A stretch of DNA of 7,153 nucleotides, taken from contig CATLVA010000067.1 in the NCBI GenBank assembly GCA_950060715.1, forward strand, positions 1 to 7,153, in the 5' to 3' direction. Made by a program: the position numbers and the translations under genes. Position 1 is the first letter of the stretch, and every line of letters begins with the position of its first letter. This document shows, in pieces, positions 1 through 6,598 of this stretch. The notes beneath the pieces are model-generated. The model searched no databases. It had not been told where the DNA came from and worked only from the letters and a program-made list of their open reading frames with translations. The DNA comes from an uncultured Oligoflexia bacterium. GTDB taxonomy: Bacteria; Bdellovibrionota; Bacteriovoracia; Bacteriovoracales; Bacteriovoracaceae.

Positions 1-921
1 GGCTTCTTCTTGATTGCTATCTTGGATAAAGCTAAATAGCCTATTACGATTTCCAAGAGCTTTTATATCTGTAATCCTAGAGACTGATTCTCCAAGAGCG
101 GGTTGTCCTTCGATATCCTCAGGAGCGTTATTAACACGGATACATCTTCCATCTTTGACATAGTCTTTAGCACCACGAACTAAGATACCTTCAATAGTTC
201 CCGACTGTGCATTAAAAACCGCCGAACCAGAGTTACCACCAAAAGTATCTAGATTTGTTTCAAAATAACCAGCTGCTGTGTTGTCAAAAACTTTTGCCTC
301 GCTTGCCACTTTGGTAGGAAGACCTGATGGATGGCCAATAACAAATAATTCTTGAGCTTCAGAAATCTTTCCTGCTGTTCTAAACTTCAAAGGTTTTCTA
401 TCAGTCACAGGTCTATCAAGCCTAACCAGAGCATAATCTTTTTTATCATCAGCAAGATTTTCTAATTTAGCTTCTATAACTTGAGCGCATTTATAGATTT
501 TCTCATTCGCAACCATGACATCAGCTCTATTTGTGTCTTTTTTCACATGGTAATCAAATACCCAGGACATTTCTTCGCATCGCTTCTGGTTAGGAATACA
601 GTGACCGGCAGTTACGAGAAGATCCGGTGCAACCAAAAAACCTGAGCAGATAACCGCACTAGGTTGGTCAACGAAACGTTCTTCTTTACATAGCCCCATA
701 TCCATTTGAATCGTAGAAGGAGGAAGCACAGAATAAGCTCCATCTTTAACAACTTTGATACTTTGAATCATACCTGCAGTAGATTTCGATAGCTGTCTTT
801 GCAGTGCACTGGCTTCAAAAGGCTCTACCCTATTATCAACACCATAAATAATTCTCGCGTCACGAACTTCTGCTATGGCCGAAGTTGCTGTCATCAAGAT
901 TAAAAAGCTAATTTTCTTCAT
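1..921 (-). CDS. Exported trypsin-like serine protease (S1/PA clan), 3' end cut off by window edge
   Basis: The frame stays open from an ATG at 921 to the left edge (307 codons, no stop), so the C-terminus is missing. Residues 1-17 form a signal peptide (KK, then hydrophobic ISFLILM, probable cleavage at AIA|EV), so the protein is probably exported to the periplasm or beyond. A chymotrypsin-fold domain follows, with all three catalytic residues visible: H107 in TAGHC, D162 in DYALVRL and S231 in GGNSGSAVF. C92 and C108 bracket the histidine segment as in trypsin's Cys42-Cys58 disulfide. The GNSGS form, rather than trypsin's GDSGG, resembles bacterial V8/Glu-endopeptidase-like members. About 65 residues separate the signal peptide from the first core strand and could be a propeptide. 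An AGGGG-like ribosome site lies about 7 nt before the ATG. The substrate cannot be read from sequence; an extracellular or prey-directed role is only a guess. Confidence 0.9.
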   Translation of the reverse strand, partial: MKKISFLILMTATSAIAEVRDARIIYGVDNRVEPFEASALQRQLSKSTAGMIQSIKVVKDGAYSVLPPSTIQMDMGLCKEERFVDQPSAVICSGFLVAPDLLVTAGHCIPNQKRCEEMSWVFDYHVKKDTNRADVMVANEKIYKCAQVIEAKLENLADDKKDYALVRLDRPVTDRKPLKFRTAGKISEAQELFVIGHPSGLPTKVASEAKVFDNTAAGYFETNLDTFGGNSGSAVFNAQSGTIEGILVRGAKDYVKDGRCIRVNNAPEDIEGQPALGESVSRITDIKALGNRNRLFSFIQDSNQEEA

Positions 922-999
922 ATTTTTCCCCTATCAAACGTAGATATGCTCTATTTCACGCTTAGGAAAACCCCCTTGTAAGATTTGCAGGCAATTTCA

Positions 1000-1028
1000 T
1001 TGACGGTTTGTGACCAAATTAGTTAAAT
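1000..1028 (+). promoter_or_regulatory. Sigma70-type promoter for the 5'-nucleotidase gene
   Basis: TTGACG at 1000-1005 (5 of 6 matches to the -35 consensus) is followed after exactly 17 nt by TTAAAT at 1023-1028 (4 of 6 to the -10 consensus). Transcription would start near 1035, leaving a leader of about 16 nt that still contains the AAGGTGGA ribosome site at 1038-1045. Assigned by eye. No equally good promoter was seen for the divergent protease gene in the same 129-bp gap. Confidence 0.55.
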
Positions 1029-1050
1029 CATTGATAAAAGGTGGAATATT

Positions 1051-2418
1051 ATGGCCATATACGTAAATAGAGTACTCAACATGAAGCATATCAAAGTCAT
1101 TGGATTTGATATGGATCACACCCTCGTTCGCTATCACAGCGATAAATTTGAGGAACTAACTTTTAATCTCTCTATTGAAAGACTTATAAAAGATAAAGAT
1201 TATCCTGAAGAAATAAAGAATTTTAAGTTTGATTTCCATAAGGCGATTAGAGGTTTAATCGTCGATAAAGTTAACGGAAATATTCTAAAGGTTTCTCAGT
1301 TCAATAAAATTAAAAATAGCTATCACGGAACAAAGGTTCTTTCATACAAAGAACAAAGAAAAATCTATCAAGGATCCTCTGTTGATTTAAGTGATCCAAT
1401 GTATATGAGTTTAGATACATTTTTCTCTATTGCTCACACTTCTCTTTTTTCTCAGCTTGTAGATCTTAAAGATGAAAGACCGGAACTTAACCTCCCAGAG
1501 TATGCCAATATGGCAGATGATGTGACTTACGCGGTAGACATTATTCACCGTGATGATTCGTTAAAATCAATTGTAAAAAGTAATCTTGAAGACTACGTCA
1601 TAAAAGATGGCACAATGGTTGAGGCGCTTGAGCGTTTTGTGAAGTATGGCAAGAAGTTATGGGTAATCACCAACTCTGACTACACATATACGAAAGCACT
1701 ATTAGACTACACTATCAACCCTTTTTTAAAAGATCATAAGCATTGGTCAGAGCTTTTCGAAGTGACAATTACCCTTGCCTTTAAACCAAGATTTTTTACC
1801 GAAAAAAATATTATGCTTAAAGTTGATCCGGCAAATGGGTTAATGGAGAATTTTGACAAAAAGATTGTTCCAGGAATCTATCAAGGTGGTCACGCCACGA
1901 GACTTCAAAATGATTTTGGACTGGCGGGCGATGAAATTCTCTATCTTGGAGACCATATCTACGGTGATATTGTAAAACTAAAAAAGGCATGTGGCTGGAG
2001 AACTGCTCTTGTTATTGAAGAGCTTGATTTTGAAGTAGATTCTTACAAATCAACTAAGAATATCAGCATTGAAATCGATGATCTTATGGCGCAAAAAGTT
2101 GATCTTGAAAGTGAAGTCGATGAATTATATGCCAAAGAATTTGAATTTGGAGAAGAAGTTCCTAAGGAGCAAGTTTATTCTAAATTCGATCAAATCGAGA
2201 AGATTGATAAAAAGATTGGCGCGCTTATAAAGCAATACGAAGCTTGTTTCAATGATAACTGGGGTGAAGTCATGCGTGCGGGTGTTGAGCCAAGTTTTTT
2301 CGCTTCTCAAATTGAAAGATATGCCTGTATCTACATGACTAAAGTCAGTGACTTTAATGAGTACTCACCTCGAAAATATTATCGACCGGTAAAATTAAAA
2401 CTCGCTCACGAAAAATAA
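1051..2418 (+). CDS. HAD-superfamily 5'-nucleotidase, cN-II (NT5C2)-like
   Basis: This 455-residue cytoplasmic protein has all four HAD motifs. Motif I is FDMDHT with D20 the predicted nucleophile and D22 the acid/base; motif II is T207 in VITNSDYTYT; motif III is K245 in FKPRFF; motif IV is LYLGDHIYGD with D301 and D306 as Mg ligands. The pattern matches the HAD-IG 5'-nucleotidase family and closely resembles human cytosolic purine nucleotidase cN-II as I remember it: RGL near 67, VKDG near 185, TNSDY, LYLGDHIYGDI, and FASQ.ERYA near 417. The expected activity is dephosphorylation of nucleoside monophosphates such as IMP/GMP. Residues about 345-400 form a charged helical segment. The start at 1051 is chosen over the internal ATG at 1081 because AAGGTGGA lies 5-6 nt upstream. 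Its 3' end overlaps the convergent glycosyltransferase by 13 bp. Substrate preference is inferred from family only. Confidence 0.92.
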   Translation: MAIYVNRVLNMKHIKVIGFDMDHTLVRYHSDKFEELTFNLSIERLIKDKDYPEEIKNFKFDFHKAIRGLIVDKVNGNILKVSQFNKIKNSYHGTKVLSYKEQRKIYQGSSVDLSDPMYMSLDTFFSIAHTSLFSQLVDLKDERPELNLPEYANMADDVTYAVDIIHRDDSLKSIVKSNLEDYVIKDGTMVEALERFVKYGKKLWVITNSDYTYTKALLDYTINPFLKDHKHWSELFEVTITLAFKPRFFTEKNIMLKVDPANGLMENFDKKIVPGIYQGGHATRLQNDFGLAGDEILYLGDHIYGDIVKLKKACGWRTALVIEELDFEVDSYKSTKNISIEIDDLMAQKVDLESEVDELYAKEFEFGEEVPKEQVYSKFDQIEKIDKKIGALIKQYEACFNDNWGEVMRAGVEPSFFASQIERYACIYMTKVSDFNEYSPRKYYRPVKLKLAHEK

Positions 2419-3203
2419 GTAGATCTAATACTCTGAATTTCAGAAAAATTATCCATATTCTGGTGCTTTTGATAACCATTTAAAAGCACCCGAGTTTTTT
2501 TCGCTAAGACCTTCAAACAAGCTTCTCTTTGCTGTGAACTTAGTTTTCTATTTTGAAGTATCCAATCAATAGACTTAATTCTCCAATAGTCCATGGCAAA
2601 GAACTTTCGAGATAATTGATCTTCATGCCCTCCATATTTTTTTATAAGCGGAGTATCGATAAAATCAATTTCATACAAGCTCGTCAACTTGAGCCAAAGA
2701 TCATAGTCCTCACAGACCGGATAATCCTCTCTAAACATTCCAATCTCATCAAAGACCTCCCGCTTTAAAAGTACACTTGAGGGCGAGATTAAACATAAAC
2801 CAAGAGAAGGGATAAATTGGTCTCCTCCCCCTTTTTTATGTTTCTTCATTTGATTGACTCGTACTCCATCTCGAATCCATATTTCTTCTGTATGACAACA
2901 AATACTTTGTTTTGCTATTTGTAGTTCCAACTTTTTTGGAAGCCATTCATCGTCTGAATCAAGTAGCGCAATATACTCACCTCTAGCTTTTTCGATTCCA
3001 CGATTTCTAGCATGAGAGACACCGTGATTATTTTGAGTGATAATTTCAACAGGAAATTCTTTTGCTAATGAGAGAGTTTTATCAGTTGAGCCATCATCGA
3101 TAATAATGACTTCGAAATCTTTATAAGTCTGATTAAAAACAGATTCCAGAGCTCGCTTAATCGTCTCTTCACGGTTAAAAACAGGTATGATCACACTAAT
3201 CAT
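2406..3203 (-). CDS. Family 2 (GT-A fold) glycosyltransferase
   Basis: With the start at 3203 the protein has 265 residues and begins MISVIIPVFN, the standard first beta-strand of GT2 enzymes. IIDDGSTD at 34-41 is the nucleotide-sugar binding strand, SHARNRGIEKARGEY at 63-77 leads into the DxD-type metal motif LLDSDDEW (81-87), and CEDYDLWLK at 164-172 supplies the usual ED acidic catalytic-base region. No membrane helix is evident, so it is likely a soluble cytoplasmic enzyme moving a sugar from an NDP-sugar onto a glycan or lipid; the acceptor is unknown. An upstream in-frame ATG at 3236 would add 11 codons but has only pyrimidine-rich sequence before it and would be translated through a terminator hairpin. 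The 3203 ATG has GGGAG 8 nt upstream. No other glycan gene is adjacent, so the pathway is open. The last 13 bp overlap the convergent nucleotidase. Confidence 0.9.
   Translation of the reverse strand: MISVIIPVFNREETIKRALESVFNQTYKDFEVIIIDDGSTDKTLSLAKEFPVEIITQNNHGVSHARNRGIEKARGEYIALLDSDDEWLPKKLELQIAKQSICCHTEEIWIRDGVRVNQMKKHKKGGGDQFIPSLGLCLISPSSVLLKREVFDEIGMFREDYPVCEDYDLWLKLTSLYEIDFIDTPLIKKYGGHEDQLSRKFFAMDYWRIKSIDWILQNRKLSSQQREACLKVLAKKTRVLLNGYQKHQNMDNFSEIQSIRSTYFS
2460..2501 (+). terminator. Intrinsic terminator of the nucleotidase gene, embedded in the opposing glycosyltransferase CDS
   Basis: GGTGCTTTT (2462-2470) pairs perfectly with AAAAGCACC (2482-2490) around an 11-nt loop. CT at 2460-2461 can extend the stem to AG at 2493-2494 past a two-base bulge, and a run of seven T starts at 2495. 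The hairpin begins 42 nt after the nucleotidase stop. The T run follows only on the + strand, so it should act on nucleotidase transcripts. On the - strand the same bases encode roughly residues 236-249 of the glycosyltransferase. Confidence 0.72.
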
Positions 3204-3231
3204 AAAAAAGGCTCCCAGAATATGGGAGCCT
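3204..3231 (-). terminator. Intrinsic terminator after the coiled-coil protein gene
   Basis: Read on the - strand, GGCTCCCA (3230-3223) and TGGGAGCC (3217-3210) form a perfect 8-bp GC-rich stem with a 5-nt loop. A flanking A-T pair (3231/3209) can extend it, and six T (3209-3204) follow. The hairpin starts 35 nt after the stop of the upstream coiled-coil gene. The T run ends exactly where the glycosyltransferase ATG (3203) begins, and the 3' arm holds that gene's GGGAG ribosome site. The + strand has no T run on the other side, so it is unidirectional. Confidence 0.85.
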
Positions 3232-3260
3232 ATCATAGGTAGGAATATTTTAAAAGTTAA
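3232..3260 (-). promoter_or_regulatory. Putative sigma70-type promoter for the glycosyltransferase, overlapping the terminator
   Basis: On the - strand TTAACT (3260-3255, 4 of 6 to -35) is followed after 17 nt by TATGAT (3237-3232, 5 of 6 to -10). The predicted transcription start, about 3225, falls inside the 5' arm of the terminator hairpin. RNA made here would carry only the last few bases of that arm, could not form the full hairpin, and would have a leader of about 22 nt with an exposed GGGAG. Assigned by eye. Confidence 0.5.
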
Positions 3261-3265
3261 CTAGA

Positions 3266-4564
3266 CTATTCTTTATTTGCATCAGATGACACTTCTCTCG
3301 ACTGTTTTGGTTGATCAGGTCCTTGACCTTTAGCTGATTCAACTAAGTCTGAGGCAGCAACTCCCACCATATTACATGAAGCTATATCAGCACATAGATT
3401 TGAGCCTGCTCCACCACCAGCTTTCATCGCTTGCGCAATCTTTTCATTCACATAAAGACCGACTGGAGTCTTATCAATAGTAGTCATAACTTGAGCTTTG
3501 ATTTCTTCTAAGGCTTGATTCTCGGAGATAAGATCACTTTTTAATGCTCCTGTAAGACTATCTAGATTAGAGAACATAAACTCGGCTCTAAATTGCTTAT
3601 TATCAGCATCATTTAGCGTATTTTTAATCGCTAAGGCCATTCTTTGAAGAGCTGCATTACCTGCGTGCCTAGACTCTTCATCTTGAAGCTGATTAATAGT
3701 TGCAGCACTATTAGAGATATTTCCAATCACATCTTGTAGCGCTTGCTTCTTTGTTGCCATCTCGGCAACTTTCTTTGCATGATCAGTCTCGGCATCATCT
3801 TGATAACCCTCAAGTAGGCGAAGCTTTCTTTCATTTTCTCTAATAGATCTGTCTAGATCTGACAGACTCTCTTTTTGTCTACGGGTAAGCTCTACTCCAG
3901 TCACTGTGATATCTTCACTACTGAGTCGATCTACCGCACTTTGTGCTTCTTTTAAATCAGCTTGTGCTTCGGCAATAGTTTCTGATTCAAGCGTATTTAA
4001 ATCCCTAGAGATTGTCCCCATTTCATTACATGGACTCCCAAAAACACCGTCTCCAAATTCACTAGTCCCGCTTTTATATTGCTTACACTCTCCCTCTTTT
4101 TGTTTTAAGAGTGCTCTTTTCGTTTCAATTTGTGTTTTAACTTGTTCAAGATCTTGTTTTTCATCCGCAAGAGTTTCTTTGGCGTCTTCCAATCGTCTTG
4201 TTCTATTTTTTTCTAGCAACTCTGCGGCTTTAGCATCTCTTCTGCTTTGGACTTGAGCGAGTAGAGTTTTTCTATCCTCAATCTTTCCTTTGTATTTTTC
4301 TGCATCAGCACTGAAATCTTCTTTTGATTCTTCAATGTCCTCTAAAGCTTTCTCTAGATCTACTCTCTGCTTTTCTAGGTCAACCAAAGCTTTTTTGGCA
4401 GCTTCAAGTTGCTCTTTATTCTGCGCTTGAAGGGCAGATGCTGCTACTCTTTTCTCTGCATCTTTATAATAATCACGAAGAGCCTCTGTAGCAGAATCAG
4501 GGCCACCAAAAGCGTAAGTGCTAAGTGATGCCGTAACTAAAAATGTTGTTATAAGAATTTTCAT
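3266..4564 (-). CDS. Exported coiled-coil protein of unknown function
   Basis: I do not recognise the family. The 432-residue product starts with a signal peptide (MKILITTFLVTASLSTYA, cleavage near residue 18). Residues about 35-155 and 185-300 are rich in E, K, Q, A, L and R with heptad-like spacing, predicting two long helical coiled coils. They are separated by a short Gly/Ser/Cys segment at 156-182 containing C160 and C179. A glycine-rich segment (GGGAG, 383-387) precedes a second pair, C391 and C397, and a polar tail ends in KE. Even-numbered cysteines in an exported protein suggest disulfides. GGAGG sits 5 nt before the ATG, an unusually strong ribosome site for this window, suggesting good expression. 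A single intrinsic terminator follows, so it is probably monocistronic. A structural or envelope-associated periplasmic role is plausible but unproven; similarity to other coiled coils would be uninformative. Confidence 0.85.
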   Translation of the reverse strand: MKILITTFLVTASLSTYAFGGPDSATEALRDYYKDAEKRVAASALQAQNKEQLEAAKKALVDLEKQRVDLEKALEDIEESKEDFSADAEKYKGKIEDRKTLLAQVQSRRDAKAAELLEKNRTRRLEDAKETLADEKQDLEQVKTQIETKRALLKQKEGECKQYKSGTSEFGDGVFGSPCNEMGTISRDLNTLESETIAEAQADLKEAQSAVDRLSSEDITVTGVELTRRQKESLSDLDRSIRENERKLRLLEGYQDDAETDHAKKVAEMATKKQALQDVIGNISNSAATINQLQDEESRHAGNAALQRMALAIKNTLNDADNKQFRAEFMFSNLDSLTGALKSDLISENQALEEIKAQVMTTIDKTPVGLYVNEKIAQAMKAGGGAGSNLCADIASCNMVGVAASDLVESAKGQGPDQPKQSREVSSDANKE

Positions 4565-4621
4565 AAATTCCTCCCTAGTCTTCTTTCAGTATCGACGCAA
4601 ATCCAAAATCACTAGAGACAT

Positions 4622-4644
4622 TTCTTGAGTGTTTTTATCAAGAA
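4622..4644. repeat. 7-bp inverted repeat upstream of the coiled-coil protein gene
   Basis: TTCTTGA (4622-4628) and TCAAGAA (4638-4644) are perfect inverted copies separated by 9 nt. They lie about 58-80 bp upstream of the coiled-coil gene's ATG in the 153-bp gap behind the reductase. Neither strand has a T run directly after it and the stem is AT-rich, so a terminator is unlikely. An operator is possible but unsupported otherwise. Confidence 0.3.
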
Positions 4645-4717
4645 CCAAATAAAAACAACAATTTATCGAGCTAAATTTGATTAAAAATTAAATAATATTT
4701 TTTACGTTTGCCAAGGA

Positions 4718-5587
4718 TTATGGGCGAAATTTGGAAAAATATTTCTGAGCGTCTAGTATTTGCTCCGAATCTAAATTTAAATGGGACAACCTAATAATTT
4801 CACCCAGCTGCTCTATACTTTTGATCCCAACGAGAGTCATATCCATATTCTGTAGGGAAAAATGAAGCGCAAGACTTTTTATATTTGTGAAATCCCTAAA
4901 CTCCTCAACATACTGAACTTTCTCTTTCCACCCCGATTTTTTCCACCAAGGAGCCCAGCTGCGGCAGTCGTGTTTTGAGAATTTACGGTCTGCCTTTACT
5001 GTTCCAGCTAGAATGCCTTTATCAAATGTTCCCCAACCCATTTTTTGAAAATCCCCCGAAGGAAGATCACTAAAGCCGTCATTAAAAAAATTAAATTCAC
5101 TTTGCACAAACTCTATATTGGCCATCTCTGAAGATAGGTTTAGATCAAGAGTATTCGTATTACAAAGACCAATAGAATGGATCTTACCCTGAATCTGAGC
5201 TTTTAAAAGCACCTCCAGCGGATAGCGTATATCTACTTTCTTATCCGGCCAGTGAATCGTATAAATATCTATATAATCGGACTGAAGCCTTCTTAGACTA
5301 TCTTCTAACATTTTAAGCACTAGCTTGGGATCATTGGACATATTCACGCGCCCATTATCGTGCCAACCGACACCGGCCTTACTGATAATTTTAACTTTCT
5401 CACGATTTTTTAAAAAAGCTTCTCCAAGTACTCTTTCTGATTCGCCAAAACCGTAGATGGGAGCGGTATCATAGGTCGTGATTCCAAGATCAAAAGCATT
5501 CTCTAATAACCCAAAAGGGTCATCTATCTCACCAAAACCATATCCGCCACCTGTTGAACTAAGGGCAGCTCCTCCAAAAACTATCAT
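4718..5587 (-). CDS. Aldo/keto reductase
   Basis: This is a 289-residue (beta/alpha)8-barrel oxidoreductase expected to use NADPH to reduce aldehydes or ketones, or to oxidise sugars, in the cytoplasm. The catalytic tetrad is complete: D40 and Y45 in TYDTAPIYGFGESERVLG, K70 in IISKAG and H112 in IHWPD. Other family landmarks are GLCNTN (140-145), QSEFN (162-166), GTFDKGILAG (186-195) and the C-terminal nucleotide-binding segment VGIKSIEQL (253-261), where K256/S257 sit where the NADP 2'-phosphate is usually held. The N-terminus is short: it begins directly at strand MIVFGGAAL. The eight codons upstream (RFSNRLGH) follow an in-frame stop and contain no usual start codon, so ATG 5587 is the first possible. 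The only purine-rich site, AGGG, is just 3 nt from the ATG. The physiological substrate cannot be told from sequence, and neighbouring genes do not suggest one. Confidence 0.92.
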   Translation of the reverse strand: MIVFGGAALSSTGGGYGFGEIDDPFGLLENAFDLGITTYDTAPIYGFGESERVLGEAFLKNREKVKIISKAGVGWHDNGRVNMSNDPKLVLKMLEDSLRRLQSDYIDIYTIHWPDKKVDIRYPLEVLLKAQIQGKIHSIGLCNTNTLDLNLSSEMANIEFVQSEFNFFNDGFSDLPSGDFQKMGWGTFDKGILAGTVKADRKFSKHDCRSWAPWWKKSGWKEKVQYVEEFRDFTNIKSLALHFSLQNMDMTLVGIKSIEQLGEIIRLSHLNLDSEQILDAQKYFSKFRP

Positions 5588-5594
5588 ATGCCCT

Positions 5595-5623
5595 AATCTA
5601 TTAGAAAACCTTTACAGAGTCAG
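5595..5623 (-). promoter_or_regulatory. Weak candidate promoter for the aldo/keto reductase
   Basis: On the - strand CTGACT (5623-5618, 4 of 6 to -35) precedes TAGATT (5600-5595, 4 of 6 to -10) by 17 nt. The predicted transcription start is within a base or two of the ATG at 5587, implying a nearly leaderless mRNA, which agrees with the poor ribosome site. The match is modest and could be chance. Confidence 0.3.
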
Positions 5624-5639
5624 GCCATCCTTTTACATA
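5611..5639 (+). promoter_or_regulatory. Weak candidate promoter for the nucleosidase/SPL-like pair
   Basis: TTTACA (5611-5616, 4 of 6 to -35) and TACATA (5634-5639, 3 of 6 to -10) are 17 nt apart. The predicted start, about 5645, coincides with the ATG. The gene has no usable Shine-Dalgarno (AGG ends one base before the ATG), so leaderless translation fits. It is the only spacing-compatible pair I noticed in the 57-bp divergent gap. Confidence 0.28.
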
Positions 5640-5644
5640 TAGGT

Positions 5645-6598
5645 ATGGATTTATGTGTTCTGGCCCATCGCGGCGAAGCTCAAGTATTTATTAAGGGACT
5701 TAAAAATATTTCCCCAAATTTCTACCAAGGTGAAGACTATGCTGTTCTTATTTGTGGAGAGGGTGTATTCGAAGCCTCAAAACTGGGGGCCTACGTTCAA
5801 GACTTCGATCGCGTTTTAAATTTTGGTATCGCTGGCGCTCTTGAGAGAGAGTTGGAACTTGAAAAAATTTATCCGATAAGAACTCATTACCTACACGAAA
5901 ATGATAGGCCGCAATTTAAAAGCTTTACCAGTCTTGTTGGTGAACTCGATTGCATCACCTCTTTTAACCGAGTTTTTGATGACGAATTTGCAAAAGAACT
6001 CTCCATGTACGCACAGATTGTAGATAGAGAAGCATGGCTCATGGCCAAAATTTGCTCAGATCACAAAAAAGAATTTCAAAGTTATAAATTAATTTCAGAT
6101 TATGCCGGATCTCTAACCCAATGTTTTGACATCAAGGATAAGGCACTCGATTACTCACAGGCGCTATTTGATTTCTATCAATGCCTGGAATCAAAATCTT
6201 ACGAAAAAAAGAGTGAATTGGAGCTGCCTGGAAGCTTTACTCAACAAAAGCGTATTGAAAAACTTTTAAAAAGTCTTGCTTCCAAACAAGATAAAACTGT
6301 TGAAGAACTGGCTCAAGAAATTCCAAGGTTCAAGACAAAAACAGAAGTATCAGAGCTTATCAGTGATCTTGAAAAAAAGGTTAATCCCCTGCAGGCAACT
6401 ATCCAAGAGCAGATCCAAGAGTTCCAAACACCATTTAACAAAATTGGAGCGCAGCTACTCTTTGACCCAAAACTAGAGAAAAAGAAATTTAAACTGCAAA
6501 TGGAAATCAATGATCCAAAGAATATTGAAAACCTTATTGAGGTCTTACAAAACTTTAAATTTTCTGAGCTAGAAAAATTTTGGAACGGCGATGTTTAG
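5645..6598 (+). CDS. Nucleoside phosphorylase/MTAN-like nucleosidase with unknown C-terminal domain
   Basis: This 317-residue cytoplasmic protein has two parts. Residues 1 to about 160 resemble the PNP/MTA-SAH nucleosidase fold: LAHRGEAQVF near the N-terminus (E11 at the position of the catalytic acid E12 of E. coli MTAN, as I recall it), NFGIAGAL (59-66), VDREAWLMAKIC (126-137) with E129 matching ribose-binding E174, and LISDYAG (149-155) with D152 matching catalytic D197. The usual Met before that glutamate is Arg128. The core is shorter than the roughly 230 residues of MTAN. Residues about 190-317 are lysine- and glutamate-rich, mostly helical, with a final strand-helix section (KKKFKLQMEIND, then NIENLIEVLQNF); I do not recognise this domain. 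The expected reaction is N-glycosidic cleavage of a purine nucleoside such as 5'-deoxyadenosine or MTA. The last 8 bases contain the start of the radical SAM gene, indicating an operon and translational coupling. Confidence 0.75.
   Translation: MDLCVLAHRGEAQVFIKGLKNISPNFYQGEDYAVLICGEGVFEASKLGAYVQDFDRVLNFGIAGALERELELEKIYPIRTHYLHENDRPQFKSFTSLVGELDCITSFNRVFDDEFAKELSMYAQIVDREAWLMAKICSDHKKEFQSYKLISDYAGSLTQCFDIKDKALDYSQALFDFYQCLESKSYEKKSELELPGSFTQQKRIEKLLKSLASKQDKTVEELAQEIPRFKTKTEVSELISDLEKKVNPLQATIQEQIQEFQTPFNKIGAQLLFDPKLEKKKFKLQMEINDPKNIENLIEVLQNFKFSELEKFWNGDV

Noticed and set aside
945..962. Imperfect palindrome TAGA..TCTA in the protease/nucleotidase gap as an operator
   Set aside because: Only 4-bp arms, easily expected by chance in AT-rich DNA, and not positioned over a convincing promoter.
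1081..1083. Internal ATG as the nucleotidase start
   Set aside because: The ATG at 1051 has a good AAGGTGGA site at proper spacing, while nothing similar precedes 1081. The first ten residues (MAIYVNRVLN) also look familiar from bacterial homologs.
2125..2310. 61-codon open frame on the - strand inside the nucleotidase gene
   Set aside because: It lies wholly within a full-length, motif-complete gene on the other strand, with no recognisable protein features.
2395..2412. Possible glycosyltransferase terminator at the nucleotidase 3' end
   Set aside because: Apart from a trivial CG...CG pairing near the T-rich stretch, no stem of useful length forms on the - strand.
3204..3236. Longer glycosyltransferase start at ATG 3236, adding 11 residues
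   Set aside because: No ribosome site precedes it, the extra codons run through a terminator hairpin, the ATG is part of a candidate -10 box, and GT2 proteins normally begin at the MISVIIPVFN strand.
3906..4256. 116-codon open frame on the + strand inside the coiled-coil gene
   Set aside because: It is antisense to a convincing gene, and its Ser/Leu/Cys-rich composition is what the complement of E/K/A-rich coiled-coil codons produces. No ribosome site or domain seen.
4622..4644. Inverted repeat as a terminator for the aldo/keto reductase
   Set aside because: The stem is AT-rich with only two G-C pairs, lies about 75 bp past the stop, and no T run directly follows on the - strand. Kept only as a low-confidence repeat.
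6276..6510. Two short open frames (6276-6476 + and 6313-6510 -) inside the nucleosidase-like gene
   Set aside because: Both lie within the C-terminal part of a continuous frame that leads directly into the overlapping radical SAM start. Lys/Ser-rich composition and lack of start signals mark them as shadows.
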